A stretch of 46,325 nt of DNA from a bacterium (lineage in GTDB: Bacteria; Acidobacteriota; Thermoanaerobaculia; Multivoradales; J023). The DNA is taken from contig JAAELT010000616.1 of the NCBI GenBank assembly GCA_024226315.1, positions 1-46,325 on the forward strand, in the 5' to 3' direction. Positions 1 to 9,684 of this stretch are shown one piece after another; position 1 is the first letter of the stretch, and each line of letters starts with the position of its first letter. The position numbers were made by a program, and so were the translations under genes. The notes below the pieces were generated by a model that saw nothing but the letters and a program-made list of their open reading frames with translations, searched no databases and was not told where the DNA came from.

Positions 1-1
1 C

Positions 2-1747
2 CTCCAGTGCTGCCACATCCTGTTCAACTACGACATCCCGTGGAATCCCAACCGCCTCGAGCAGCGGATGGGCCGCATCCACCGCTACGGCCAGCGCGAG
101 GACTGCCTGATCTTCAACTTCTTCGCCGCCAACACTATCGAGGGGCGGGTGCTCCAGCGGCTGCTGGACAAGCTCCAGGAGATCCGCGACGCGCTCGAGG
201 ACGACACGGTCTTCAACGTCGTCGGTGAGGTGCTGCCGGCCGCTCACATCGACCGGGTCCTGCGCGACTATTACGCCGGCCGGCTGGGGGACGGCGACCT
301 GGAGGAGCGCCTGCTCGATCCGGTCGACGAGAAGCGCTTCCGGGACATCTGCCAGCACGCGCTCGAGGGCCTGGCGACGAAGAAACTGAATCTCGAGATG
401 CTGGTGGAGCGGCGCGCCCGCGCCCGCGAGCGCCGGGTGGTGCCGGAGACCATCGCCCGCTTCCTCGGCGACGTCGCCGGCTATGCCTCGCTGGCGCTCG
501 AGCCGGTCGAGCGCTTCCCCCATGCTTTCGACCCCGGTCGCACGCCGGCGCTCCTGCACCGGTACGAGCGCGAGCCCGACTGGCGGCTGCCGGTGATCGC
601 CAGCCGCTACCCGCGGTTCTCGACCGACCGCGACACCGCCGAGATGCACAAGCTCGAGTGGGTGACGCCCGGGCATCCGCTGTTCGAGGCGCTCCGCCGC
701 CATACTCTCTCGCTGGCCGGCGACGTCTTCCAGACCGGCGCGTGCTTTCATTCGCTGCAGCACGAGGCGCCGGCGCGGATCGATTTCTACCGCGCCCGGG
801 TGGTGGACGGCCTCGGCGGCGTCATCCACGAGCGTCTGTACGCCGCCGAGGAAGACGGCGCGGGCGAGCGCCGGCTGCGCGAGCCGAGCCTCCTCGGCAA
901 CCTCACCCCGTGTGAGCCACCCGCTGCTCTGCCGGCGGTCGCCGTCGCGCCGGGTGCCGAGGACTGGCTCTACGAGCACGCTCTCAGCCCCTTTCTCGAA
1001 GAGGTCCGCGACGAGCGGGTCGCCGAGCTCGGGCGGGTCGCCGAGCACATCGAGCTGTCGCTGACCCAGCTGCTTCAGGAGGCCGACGACGAGATCGGCC
1101 GCGCGGCCGCGGAGGTCGAGGAGGGGACCCAGCAGGGTGCCGAGGGGCGCCTGGCGAAGGCGGAATCGCGCCACGCGGATCTCCTGGCGCGACGCGATCG
1201 ACGACGCCACGAGCTCGAACAGCAGCGGTCCCTCAGCCTTCAGGCGGTGGAGCGGATCGCGAGCATCCTGGTCCTGCCTCACCCGGAACGGGAGGCGCCC
1301 GACGTCCGCAATCTCCGGCCGGACCCGGAGACCGAGGAGATCGCCATGCAGGTGGCGATGGGCCACGAGCGCGCCCGCGGCCGCCAGGTGTATGACGTGC
1401 ATGAGAAGAACCTGGGATACGATGTGACGAGTCTCGACATCGAAAGCGGCGAGCTGCGGCTGATCGAGGTCAAGGGCATCGGTGCCGCCACGGGCTCGGT
1501 GCTGCTGACGCCCAACGAGCGTCGTGTCGCCGAGGATCGGCCGGACTGCTACTGGCTGTATGTGGTGACGCACTGCAAGAGCGAGCCACAGCTGGAACCG
1601 ATCGCGAATCCGGCGCGTTTCCCGTGGCGGGCGGTGACCAAGGTGGACCACTATTATCTGAGCGTCAACGCCCTGGTGCAGCCGATGGAGGTTCGAGAGG
1701 ACCAGGCCAGATACGGAGGCGAAGGGAGGGGGGAACCCGATGCATGA
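2..1747 (+). CDS. SNF2-type helicase with C-terminal DUF3883 domain (5' end cut off by window)
   Basis: The frame is open from the first base, so only the last ~580 residues are visible. The first visible residues carry helicase motifs V and VI (LFNYDIPWNPNRLEQ, then MGRIHRYGQ), the typical ending of the second RecA-like lobe of SNF2/HepA ATPases. A long charged helical stretch (about nt 1000-1240, rich in E, R, A and Q) looks like a coiled coil. The C-terminus (about nt 1375-1640; LGYDVTSLD, LIEVKGIG, LTPNERRVAED) matches DUF3883, a PD-(D/E)XK-like fold in which an E-x-K triad is visible. It overlaps the next gene by 8 nt, so the two are probably co-translated. Helicase plus DUF3883 plus the methylase and ATPase downstream is characteristic of DISARM-like or Hma-like antiphage loci; the drmD-like helicase of DISARM is the nearest familiar relative. 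ATPase motifs I-IV lie outside the window and cannot be checked. Confidence 0.88.
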   Translation, partial: LQCCHILFNYDIPWNPNRLEQRMGRIHRYGQREDCLIFNFFAANTIEGRVLQRLLDKLQEIRDALEDDTVFNVVGEVLPAAHIDRVLRDYYAGRLGDGDLEERLLDPVDEKRFRDICQHALEGLATKKLNLEMLVERRARARERRVVPETIARFLGDVAGYASLALEPVERFPHAFDPGRTPALLHRYEREPDWRLPVIASRYPRFSTDRDTAEMHKLEWVTPGHPLFEALRRHTLSLAGDVFQTGACFHSLQHEAPARIDFYRARVVDGLGGVIHERLYAAEEDGAGERRLREPSLLGNLTPCEPPAALPAVAVAPGAEDWLYEHALSPFLEEVRDERVAELGRVAEHIELSLTQLLQEADDEIGRAAAEVEEGTQQGAEGRLAKAESRHADLLARRDRRRHELEQQRSLSLQAVERIASILVLPHPEREAPDVRNLRPDPETEEIAMQVAMGHERARGRQVYDVHEKNLGYDVTSLDIESGELRLIEVKGIGAATGSVLLTPNERRVAEDRPDCYWLYVVTHCKSEPQLEPIANPARFPWRAVTKVDHYYLSVNALVQPMEVREDQARYGGEGRGEPDA

Positions 1748-3848
1748 AGTGAAATCGATCCAGGACTTGCTGAGCCAGATTCGCCGCGGCGAGATCCTGC
1801 TGCCCGAGTTCCAGCGCGGCTACGTCTGGACCCGCGACCAGGTGCGGGGGCTCACGCGCTCGCTGTACCGGAGGCATCCCAGCGGGCATTTCCTGATCTG
1901 GCGCACGTACAAGCCGTCCCTGGCGCGGGGCGGCCAGGCGTCCGCCGACGGTCACTCGCTGATGCTGCTCGACGGCCAGCAACGGCTGACGACGCTCTAC
2001 GTCCTCTTCGAGGGCAAAGCACCGCCCTTCTACGAGGGCGAATCGCTGTTCTTCGATCTCTATTTCAACGTCCAGACCGAGGAGTTCCGCTTCTGGCAGA
2101 AGACGCTGATGCACAACAACCCGGCCTGGATCGGCGTCTACGAGTTTCTCAGCGAGGGTCTCAACGATCTGGTCCAGCGCCTCGACGAGCTCGACGAGGT
2201 CATTCGGCAGAACCTGGGCCGGTTGAGCCAACTCGACAAGATTCGCAACTACACCTATACAGTCGACCAGGTCTCGGGCGACGAGTTCACGGTCGAAGAG
2301 GTCGTCGACATCTTCAACCGGGTCAACAAGGCCGGCACGCCTCTCACCAAGGCAGATCTCGCCCTCGCCCACGTTTGCAGCATCTGGCCGGAGGCGCGGG
2401 CCGAGATGCGCACCTTCCAGAGCGAGATGGCGGACTACGACTTCGGTGTCGACTTCAACTTTCTCGTCCGCTGCCTCGCGGGTGTGGCGACCGGCTCGAT
2501 CATGCTCGAGGGCTCGTTCCTGAAGACGCCCGCGCCGAAGCTCCAGGCCGCCTGGAAGGAAATGCAGGCCGCCTTCGAGCACCTGGTCAACGTCCTGCGG
2601 CATGACGCCTTCATCGACGCCCTCAAGGACCTGCCGAGCAACTACGGGCTCGTGCCGATGACCATCTACCTCGCCCGCCAGGGCGGCAGCTTCCCGACCG
2701 GCGCGATCAAGAAACGCTTCATTCGCTGGTTCTATCTCGCCGGCCTGTGGGCGCGTTACTCGGGCGCCGCCGAGACCAAGCTGCAGCAGGACGTCGCCCT
2801 GGTCTCGGGCAGGGACCCGGATCCGACCCACGAGCTCGAGCAGGCGATCCTGCGCGAGCGCGGCCGTCTGACGCTCGAGGCTTCGGACCTCGTCGGCGCG
2901 GGCATCACCTCCGCAGTCGCCCGCTTCAGCTACGTCCTGGCTCGCGCCCGCGAGGCTCGGGACTGGTTCACCGGCATCCGTCTCTACGACAAGGCCGTGG
3001 GCAAGCGCAACGGGCTCGAGTCGCACCACATCTTCCCGAGGGCGGTGTTGTACAAGGCGGGCTTCGATCCGAGCGCCGACACCAAGGTCGTCAACGAGCT
3101 GGGCAACCGGGCCTTCCTGACGAGGAAAGCCAACCGCAAGATCGCCGCCGCGCCACCGTCCAAATACCTCCCGGACGTCGAGGAGAACCAGCCCGGCGCA
3201 TTGAAGGCCCAGTGCGTGCCCATGGACCGCGAGCTCTGGCAGACGGAGAGCTACCTCGATTTCCTGGCCGACCGCCGGCGCCAGTTGGCGCTGGCGATGA
3301 ACGAGTTCATCGCCAGCTGGGCGCCCGAGGACGGCGATGACGATAGGGACGAAGCGACGGTCCGTCGGCGCATGGCTGCCGGGGAAAGCGACACTCTGGA
3401 GTTCAAGTCGAGTCTGCGATGGGACCGCAAGGAGAGCAGGGTCAACAAGGTGCTGGAGAAGGTCGTGCTCAAGGCGCTCACCGGCTTTTTGAACGGCAAG
3501 CAGGGCGGCACGCTGCTGATCGGCGTCGACGACGACGGCAAGGCGGTCGGGCTGGCCGGCGACTACGAATCGCTCAAGAAAAACGACCGCGACGGCTTCG
3601 AGCTGCATCTGGGGCAGCTGATTGCCCGCGATCTCGGCGAGTCGGTGTCGTCGTTCCTCACCGTCACCTTCCACGCGATCGACGGCGAGGACGTCTGCCA
3701 GGTCAGCGTCGAGCCGTGCGACCATCCGGTCTATGCGCAGGAGGGCCAGATCGCCGTCTTCTATCTGCGCACCGGCAACGCGACCCGGTTGCTGCCGGTG
3801 AATGAGGTTGTGAAGTACGTCCAGCACCGTTGGGGAAAGGCCACATGA
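1740..3848 (+). CDS. DUF262 / HNH (GmrSD-like) protein with C-terminal AlbA_2 domain
   Basis: This 702-residue protein has three parts. Residues ~1-230 are DUF262 (ParB-like nucleotide-binding fold): ILLPEFQRGYVW near residue 20 and LLDGQQRLTTLY near residue 76 carry the family QR and DGQQR motifs. Residues ~415-500 contain a DUF1524-type HNH nuclease centre, ESHHIFPRAVLY near residue 424, followed by a conserved N (ELGNRAFL). Residues ~545-690 match the AlbA_2 (Schlafen-type) nucleic-acid-binding domain: SDTLEFKSSLRW and GGTLLIGVDDDG. GmrSD-type enzymes use NTP hydrolysis in DUF262 and the HNH centre to cut modified DNA; the AlbA_2 addition is not part of classic GmrSD. The ATG overlaps the helicase stop, and the methylase begins 25 nt after its end. 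Inferred role: DNA-cutting effector of the operon. Family assignment is firm, role is not. Confidence 0.88.
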   Translation: MHEVKSIQDLLSQIRRGEILLPEFQRGYVWTRDQVRGLTRSLYRRHPSGHFLIWRTYKPSLARGGQASADGHSLMLLDGQQRLTTLYVLFEGKAPPFYEGESLFFDLYFNVQTEEFRFWQKTLMHNNPAWIGVYEFLSEGLNDLVQRLDELDEVIRQNLGRLSQLDKIRNYTYTVDQVSGDEFTVEEVVDIFNRVNKAGTPLTKADLALAHVCSIWPEARAEMRTFQSEMADYDFGVDFNFLVRCLAGVATGSIMLEGSFLKTPAPKLQAAWKEMQAAFEHLVNVLRHDAFIDALKDLPSNYGLVPMTIYLARQGGSFPTGAIKKRFIRWFYLAGLWARYSGAAETKLQQDVALVSGRDPDPTHELEQAILRERGRLTLEASDLVGAGITSAVARFSYVLARAREARDWFTGIRLYDKAVGKRNGLESHHIFPRAVLYKAGFDPSADTKVVNELGNRAFLTRKANRKIAAAPPSKYLPDVEENQPGALKAQCVPMDRELWQTESYLDFLADRRRQLALAMNEFIASWAPEDGDDDRDEATVRRRMAAGESDTLEFKSSLRWDRKESRVNKVLEKVVLKALTGFLNGKQGGTLLIGVDDDGKAVGLAGDYESLKKNDRDGFELHLGQLIARDLGESVSSFLTVTFHAIDGEDVCQVSVEPCDHPVYAQEGQIAVFYLRTGNATRLLPVNEVVKYVQHRWGKAT

Positions 3849-3873
3849 GCTTGACCTGGGCTCGGAGCGCGCG

Positions 3874-6816
3874 ATGATCCCCAAGGAGTGCAAGCGCCTG
3901 GCCGAGGTGGACTTCCCGATCGCCGTGGTGTCAGCCCACGCGGCACGAGAGAAGTCGATCCGGCACGGTCATCCCTCGACGCTGCATCTGTGGTGGGCGC
4001 GGCGGCCGCTGGCGTCTTCGCGGGCAGTGTTGATGGCGCTCCTGCTCCCGGATCCGTGCGATCCACACTGCCCGGAGAGGTTCAAGAAGCAGGCGCTGGA
4101 AATTGTGAGCGAGGTGCGTAGGAAACCCGAAAGCGACGAGGAACTCCAAAAGGCATTATTGTGGTTTATCGGATCGTTTGCGAGTTGGGATCTCGCCAGG
4201 GATAAGACCTACCTGAGGGTCGGCCGAAACCTGGTAAAGGCTGCCTATCCAGAGGAGCCGCCGCAGGTGGTGGATCCGTTCGCCGGTGGAGGCTCGATTC
4301 CGCTAGAGGCGCTGCGGATTGGCTGCGATGCCGCCGCTAGCGACCTCAACCCCGTGGCCTGTTTGATCTTGAAGGTGATGCTCGAGGAAAGCCCGCGTCG
4401 CGGGCCCAATCTCGCGGAGGAGTTGCGGCGGGTAGGAGCTAGAATCAAGGCCCAAGTCGAGGAGGAGCTGACAGAGCTTTACCCCAAGGACCCGGACGGG
4501 GCGACGCCGATTGCATACCTCTGGGCACGGACGGTGAAGTGCGAATCGCCCAGATGTGGCGCTGAGATTCCGCTGGTTCGCTCCTTCTGGCTCTGCAGAA
4601 AACCAAAGCGCTTGCGCGCTCTCCGGTATTCGATTAATCACTACACACATGCAACAAGCCAAATAGACTTCGAGATTTTCGAGCCGCGTAACAACGAACA
4701 GGTACAGAGTGGAACTGTAAACCGGGCAAAAGCAACTTGCCCAGCATGCCAAACAATTCTACCTCCTGAGAGGGTAAGGACACAGCTTGCAGAGCAGAGA
4801 GGGGGCGCAAATACTATATTTGACAATGACGGTAACAGAACTGGGGGAGCCCGTCTTCTGGCAGTAGTCACCATCAAGGCCGGCGAAACGGGCCGGCGAT
4901 ACAGGCTGGCAGATTCAGAGGATTATGGGGTAGTTTGGCGCTGTGAGAGCGATTTAAGAAACTATGCCGACGACCTAATATCTCTAGGTCTCGCCTCGCT
5001 CCCAAACGAGCCACTTCCTCCAATAGGGACGCTCGGGTTTAGAGTACAACGATACGGAATGATTAGTTGGGGCGATGTGTTCTCATCTCGCCAAAAATTG
5101 GCCTTAGCAACGATTTGCCGCGAGATCAGACGGAGCGACCAGATGAAGAGGCCGCTAGCCTTGGTGGTAGGAAAACTCATAGATCTTGCGAATTCCATAT
5201 GCAGGTGGGAGCCGGTTGCTGAATGTCCGCGGAACGTTTTTGCTGCTGGCAGAGTAAGGCCGGCCTGGGACTTCGCAGAGGGAGTCCCGATTTCTGAATC
5301 AAGTGGGAGCTTCGGTAAGTGTCTTGAGAACCTGCTGGCTGGCTTGCGTTCGGTCGGGCCGCTGACGATGCCAGGAACCTGCGAAGTGGCCGCTGCTCAG
5401 GATTCGCCACTACCAGACAGGGCTGCCAGCATTTGGTTCACTGACCCGCCATATTATGACGCTTATCCGTACGCAGATCTTGCAGACGCTTTCTTTGTTT
5501 GGCAAAAGAGAGTTCTAGGTGGCGACCCGTTTTTTAAGGACCCTTTTGATCCTGATAATACGCTGACTCCGAAGAGGCTCGAGGTTGTCCAAGATGAAAG
5601 TCGTGTAGTAAACGGGCGCCGGAAAGATCGGGACTTCTTCGAAGCAGAGATGGCATTGGCTTTTCGCGAAGGACGTCGGGTTCTTAGCGACGATGGCATT
5701 GCGTGCATCGTCTTTGCTCATCAGACGACGGAAGGCTGGGAGGCACTGATTTCGGGGATGATAGCCGGTAATCTAACCGTAAGCTCCTCGTGGCCGATTG
5801 CCACTGAGCAGAAGCATCGTCTTCGCGCAAAGGACTCAGCGGCGCTGGCTACTAGTGTTCACCTTGTATGCCGCCCGAGACCTAAAGATGCGCCTGTAGG
5901 CGACTGGGCTGACGTGCTGCGCGAGCTGCCGACTCGCGTTGAGGCCTGGATGGAGCATCTCCAGTCAGAGGGCGTACGTGGCGCCGATCTTGTCTTCGCT
6001 TGTATTGGCCCGGCTCTCGAAGTTTTCAGTCGCTACTCAATGGTCGAGACCGCTGAGGGTCGCGAGGTCGGCCTTCCCGAGTACCTGGAGAAGGTCTGGG
6101 AGGTCGTCGGCCGAGCGGCGCTGTCGCAAGTTCTAGGCATTGCTGAGGGCGCGGTCAACGGTACGGCCGCCGCTGCGCTCGAGGACGACGCTCGGCTGAG
6201 CGCCCTCTTTCTGTGGACCTTCGAGTCGACCAAGATCGTCGACAACGGCGAGGGCAAGAAGCCAGTGGAGGACGAGGAAGCCGCCTTCAAGAAGAAGGGC
6301 GCCCGCCTGAGCCTCCCCTTCGACGTCGTCCGCCGCATCGCCCAGCCCCTCGGCATTCACCTCCCCGACTGGGAAGATCGCATCATCCAGACCGAGAAGG
6401 GCATCGTCCGCCTCCTGCCGATCGCCGAGCGGGCCAAGCAGCTCTTCGGCAAAGAAGGCGCGCAGGCGGTCGCCGACCAGCTCGAAGCCGAGCCGGCTGC
6501 GGCCCAGCTGGCGCTCTTCCCTCAACCTGCCACAGCGCCCCACCTCAGAACCCGCGGCCGCCGCAAGAAGACCCGCCTCCACGTCGGCGACGACGACCTC
6601 GAGTCCCGGCAAGAAGCCACCACCCTCGACCGCGTCCACGCCGCCATGCTCCTCCAGGCCAGCGGCCGCGCCAACGCCCTGCGCGCCCTGCTCAAGGCCG
6701 AGCAACAGCGCGGCCCCGAGTTCATCCGCCTCGCCAACGGCCTGTCCGCCCTCTACCCCAAAGGCACCGAAGAACGCCGCCTCGTCGAGGCGATGCTCCA
6801 GGCGGTGCCGAGGTGA
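3874..6816 (+). CDS. DUF1156 adenine-type DNA methyltransferase
   Basis: This 980-residue protein opens with a DUF1156 N-terminus (residues ~1-60; EKSIRHGHPSTLHLWWARRP). Class I methyltransferase motif I is seen near residue 132 (VVDPFAGGGSIPLEAL), with SDLNPVA after it, and catalytic motif IV as WFTDPPYYDAYPYADL near residue 521. A putative zinc-binding pair (CESPRCG near residue 217 and CPACQ near 287) sits in the insert. DPPY points to N6-adenine or N4-cytosine methylation. Such proteins are the modification component of several defence loci with DUF499 partners and helicases. Base composition is unusual: about nt 4130-5920 is visibly AT-richer, with mixed third positions, while both ends are extremely GC3-rich. 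The insert between motifs I and IV would contain the target-recognition region. It starts 25 nt after the DUF262 gene, and the DUF499 gene starts 27 nt after its stop. Confidence 0.9.
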   Translation: MIPKECKRLAEVDFPIAVVSAHAAREKSIRHGHPSTLHLWWARRPLASSRAVLMALLLPDPCDPHCPERFKKQALEIVSEVRRKPESDEELQKALLWFIGSFASWDLARDKTYLRVGRNLVKAAYPEEPPQVVDPFAGGGSIPLEALRIGCDAAASDLNPVACLILKVMLEESPRRGPNLAEELRRVGARIKAQVEEELTELYPKDPDGATPIAYLWARTVKCESPRCGAEIPLVRSFWLCRKPKRLRALRYSINHYTHATSQIDFEIFEPRNNEQVQSGTVNRAKATCPACQTILPPERVRTQLAEQRGGANTIFDNDGNRTGGARLLAVVTIKAGETGRRYRLADSEDYGVVWRCESDLRNYADDLISLGLASLPNEPLPPIGTLGFRVQRYGMISWGDVFSSRQKLALATICREIRRSDQMKRPLALVVGKLIDLANSICRWEPVAECPRNVFAAGRVRPAWDFAEGVPISESSGSFGKCLENLLAGLRSVGPLTMPGTCEVAAAQDSPLPDRAASIWFTDPPYYDAYPYADLADAFFVWQKRVLGGDPFFKDPFDPDNTLTPKRLEVVQDESRVVNGRRKDRDFFEAEMALAFREGRRVLSDDGIACIVFAHQTTEGWEALISGMIAGNLTVSSSWPIATEQKHRLRAKDSAALATSVHLVCRPRPKDAPVGDWADVLRELPTRVEAWMEHLQSEGVRGADLVFACIGPALEVFSRYSMVETAEGREVGLPEYLEKVWEVVGRAALSQVLGIAEGAVNGTAAAALEDDARLSALFLWTFESTKIVDNGEGKKPVEDEEAAFKKKGARLSLPFDVVRRIAQPLGIHLPDWEDRIIQTEKGIVRLLPIAERAKQLFGKEGAQAVADQLEAEPAAAQLALFPQPATAPHLRTRGRRKKTRLHVGDDDLESRQEATTLDRVHAAMLLQASGRANALRALLKAEQQRGPEFIRLANGLSALYPKGTEERRLVEAMLQAVPR

Positions 6817-6843
6817 GACCCTGAGATAGGATAAATCGCCGCC

Positions 6844-9684
6844 ATGCAGCCCTGGTACAAAGTCGTCGTCCCGCGCAAGGAGGTCCGCGAGGGCCGTTCC
6901 TTCAATCCGGACGAGTTCGCCATCGCCCTCGAGCAGGTGGTTTCCGGCGACGCCCCCGAGGACTACCGCAAGCCGGCGCAGTTCTTCGCCCGCACCTGCT
7001 TCACCCGCGCGCTCACCGAGCACGCCGGCATGGTGCTGCGCCGCCTCGCCGGCGAGACCGAGAACGCCGCGCCGGTGATGGCGCTGCTCACCCAGTTCGG
7101 CGGCGGCAAGACGCACACCCTCGCCGCGCTCTACCACATGGTGAAGCGGCCCCGGGAGGTTGAGTCGATCGAGGGCGTCCGGGACATCCTGAGCGCGGCG
7201 GGCGTCGACAAGATCCCGGCGGCGAAGGTCGCCGTCTTCGTCGGCAACGCCTGGGACCCGTCGGAGGAGAACCCCACCCCCTGGATCGACGTCGCCAGGC
7301 AGCTGGCCGGCACGGAGGGCGTAGACGCCCTCGGCCCCGAGGCGCGGGAGAAGGCGCCGGGCACCGCCAGCTTGCGCAAGATGATCGAGGCCGCGGGCGG
7401 CTCAGTGCTCGTGCTCTGCGACGAGGTGCTGAACTACCTCAGCCGGCACAAAGACCGCGCCTCCGACTTCCGCGCCTTCCTCGGCAACCTGGTGCGCACC
7501 ATGACCGGCACCACCGGCTGCGCGGCGATGGTTAGCCTGCCGCAGAGCAAGCCGGAGATGGACGACTGGGAGCTGCGCTGGCAGGACCTGATCTCGAAGG
7601 AGATCGGCCGCGTCGCCAAGCAACTGATCGCCAACGACGAGTCGGAGATCAGCGAGGTCGTCCGCCGCCGGCTGTTCGAGAATCTCGGCGGCGAGCGGCT
7701 GCGCAGGAACGTCTGCCGCGCCTACGCCGACTGGTGCTTCGAGCGGAGCGCCCAGCTGCCGCCGGAGCTGGCGATCGTCGACAGCGCAAGCACCGAGCAG
7801 AAGGCGCGGGACTTCCTGCAGGCGCGCTTCGAAGCCTGCTACCCCTTCCATCCCGCCGCCCTGTCGGTCTTCCAGCGCAAGTGGCAAGCCCTGCCCCAGT
7901 ACCAGCAGACCCGCGGCACGCTGGCGATGTTCGCACAGTGGATCTCGCGAGCCTTCCGCGACGGCTACCAGAGCGCCCGCACCGAGCCGTTGATCACCCT
8001 CGGCTCGGCGCCGCTCGAGGTTCCGGACTTCCGCAGCCTGGTCCTGGGTCAGCTCGGCGAGCCGCGGCTCGCCGCCGCCATCGGCACCGACATCGCCGGC
8101 GACAACGCCCACTCCCGCGCCCTCGATGCCGATACCCAGGGACCGCTCAAGGACATCCACCGTCGGGTCGGCACCGCGATCCTTTTCGAGTCCTCCGGCG
8201 GCCAGGTGGAGAAGCTGGCCCACCTGCCCGAGCTGCGCTTCGCCCTCGGCGAGCCCGAGGTCGACACCACCTCGGTCGACACCGCCGCCATGGCCCTCGA
8301 GGACCGCGCCTTCTTCATCCGCCGCGTCGGCACCGACGGATTCCAGATCCGTCACCAGCCGACGCTGAAGAAGGTCGTCAACGACCGGCGCGCGTCTCTC
8401 GACGAGGAGGGCGAAGTCCAGCCAACCATAAGGAAACTGGTGAAGAAGCTCTTCGAGCAAGGCGCGAGCATTCCCTTGGAGCCCTTTCCCGCGGACAGCA
8501 CCTTGGTGCCGGACTCCCCGCGCCTCACCCTGGTGGTCGCCGATCCCGAGTGGGAGCTCGACGGCAACGGCGGTCTGCGGCCACGGATCGCCGAGTGGAC
8601 CCGGAAGCGCGGTCAGTCTGATCGCCTCTACCCGGGATCTCTCATCTGGTGCATCCGCAAGCCGGGCCGCGACCTTCGCGACGCCGTCGAAGAGCTGCTC
8701 GCCTGGCGGCGCGTCCAGCGCGAGGTGCAGGAAGGTACCCTCGGCTCCGACTTCGACAAGAGCGACCTAGCCGACATCGGCCGCAAGGTAACCGAGGCCA
8801 AAGAAGCGGCTGATGATGAAGTCTGGGCCGGCTACCGCTACGTCGCCCTTGCCCAGAGCCCCCCATCCGAAGATGCGCCGGTGTCTGGCGGCAGCCGGAA
8901 CCCGGACGGCGCCTCCCCGGCCGACGGCCTGCGCATCATCGACCTCGGCGCCGGCCACGCCAGCGGCTCCGAGACTCTCTGCGGCCGAATCATCGCCGCC
9001 CTCAAGTCCGAGGCCATGCTCAACGAGTCCGTTGGCGCCGGCTACATCGACCGCAACTGGCCGCCTGCCCTCCGCGAGTCCGGTGCCTGGCCCCTCACCA
9101 GCCTGCGCCAGAGCTTCCTGAACGGCGCCCTCACCCGGCTGGTCGATCCCGACAAGGTCCTGCGGCGCAAGATCGTCGAGTTCGTCGACCGCGGTGACTT
9201 CGGGCTGGCGTCCGGGCCGAAAGATGACGGTGGGTATAAAGACATCTGGTTCGAACAGCTGGTGGGTGCCGAGGAAGTCGCCTTCGACAAGGGAGTCTTC
9301 CTGCTCGAGAGATCGATCGCCAGGAAGCTCAAACAGGCGGGAGCCGACAGCCCGGCGGCCGAGGTGCCCGGACCGCGGACGCCGATTGAAGACACTGGGA
9401 GCGGCGGCGGAACCAAGGGGGGGCTGGGGGTCCAATCGCGGTCGGAAGATAGGTCGGAGTCCTCGACCAGGAAAAGGGTTCTTCGTCTCGTCGGTGACCT
9501 GCCACCAGAACTCTGGAACCGACTGGGCACCAAAGTACTGCCGAAGCTCCGGTCCGGTGCCGAGTTGCGCGTCCACGTCGATCTATCTGCCACGCTGTCC
9601 GCAGAATCCGCCGGCTACGTCGAGTCAGATGTTCGACAGATTCTGGAAGATCTTGGGCTCACCGGTCGGCTACGAATCGAGTAG
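6844..9684 (+). CDS. DUF499-family P-loop ATPase of the defence operon
   Basis: This 946-residue protein has the DUF499 start (PWYKVVVPRKEVREGRSF) and a Walker A motif at residues ~84-91 (QFGGGKTH), followed by TLAALYHM. A Walker B-like stretch, SVLVLCDEVLNYL, lies near residues 187-199. The remainder is a long alpha/beta region without a catalytic motif I recognise; the tail (after ~residue 850) is a low-complexity linker and then a small folded end. DUF499 ATPases are habitually encoded beside DUF1156 methylases and helicases in antiphage islands, and their exact activity is poorly defined. The last gene of the operon: no further co-directional gene follows, and about 290 nt of gene remnant comes next. 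An AT-rich stretch (GATAGGATAAAT) lies just before the start. Product family is secure; the molecular role is inferred only from neighbours. Confidence 0.9.
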   Translation: MQPWYKVVVPRKEVREGRSFNPDEFAIALEQVVSGDAPEDYRKPAQFFARTCFTRALTEHAGMVLRRLAGETENAAPVMALLTQFGGGKTHTLAALYHMVKRPREVESIEGVRDILSAAGVDKIPAAKVAVFVGNAWDPSEENPTPWIDVARQLAGTEGVDALGPEAREKAPGTASLRKMIEAAGGSVLVLCDEVLNYLSRHKDRASDFRAFLGNLVRTMTGTTGCAAMVSLPQSKPEMDDWELRWQDLISKEIGRVAKQLIANDESEISEVVRRRLFENLGGERLRRNVCRAYADWCFERSAQLPPELAIVDSASTEQKARDFLQARFEACYPFHPAALSVFQRKWQALPQYQQTRGTLAMFAQWISRAFRDGYQSARTEPLITLGSAPLEVPDFRSLVLGQLGEPRLAAAIGTDIAGDNAHSRALDADTQGPLKDIHRRVGTAILFESSGGQVEKLAHLPELRFALGEPEVDTTSVDTAAMALEDRAFFIRRVGTDGFQIRHQPTLKKVVNDRRASLDEEGEVQPTIRKLVKKLFEQGASIPLEPFPADSTLVPDSPRLTLVVADPEWELDGNGGLRPRIAEWTRKRGQSDRLYPGSLIWCIRKPGRDLRDAVEELLAWRRVQREVQEGTLGSDFDKSDLADIGRKVTEAKEAADDEVWAGYRYVALAQSPPSEDAPVSGGSRNPDGASPADGLRIIDLGAGHASGSETLCGRIIAALKSEAMLNESVGAGYIDRNWPPALRESGAWPLTSLRQSFLNGALTRLVDPDKVLRRKIVEFVDRGDFGLASGPKDDGGYKDIWFEQLVGAEEVAFDKGVFLLERSIARKLKQAGADSPAAEVPGPRTPIEDTGSGGGTKGGLGVQSRSEDRSESSTRKRVLRLVGDLPPELWNRLGTKVLPKLRSGAELRVHVDLSATLSAESAGYVESDVRQILEDLGLTGRLRIE

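Noticed and set aside
1665..3893. Large antisense frame opposite the DUF262 gene (742 codons)
   Set aside because: It is the complement of a GC-rich gene with clear domains; its translation is rich in V, L, E and R without motifs and has no ribosome-binding site. Similar antisense frames opposite htpG (42114-43523), the methylase (6133-7137) and the secreted protein (38243-39343) were discarded for the same reason.
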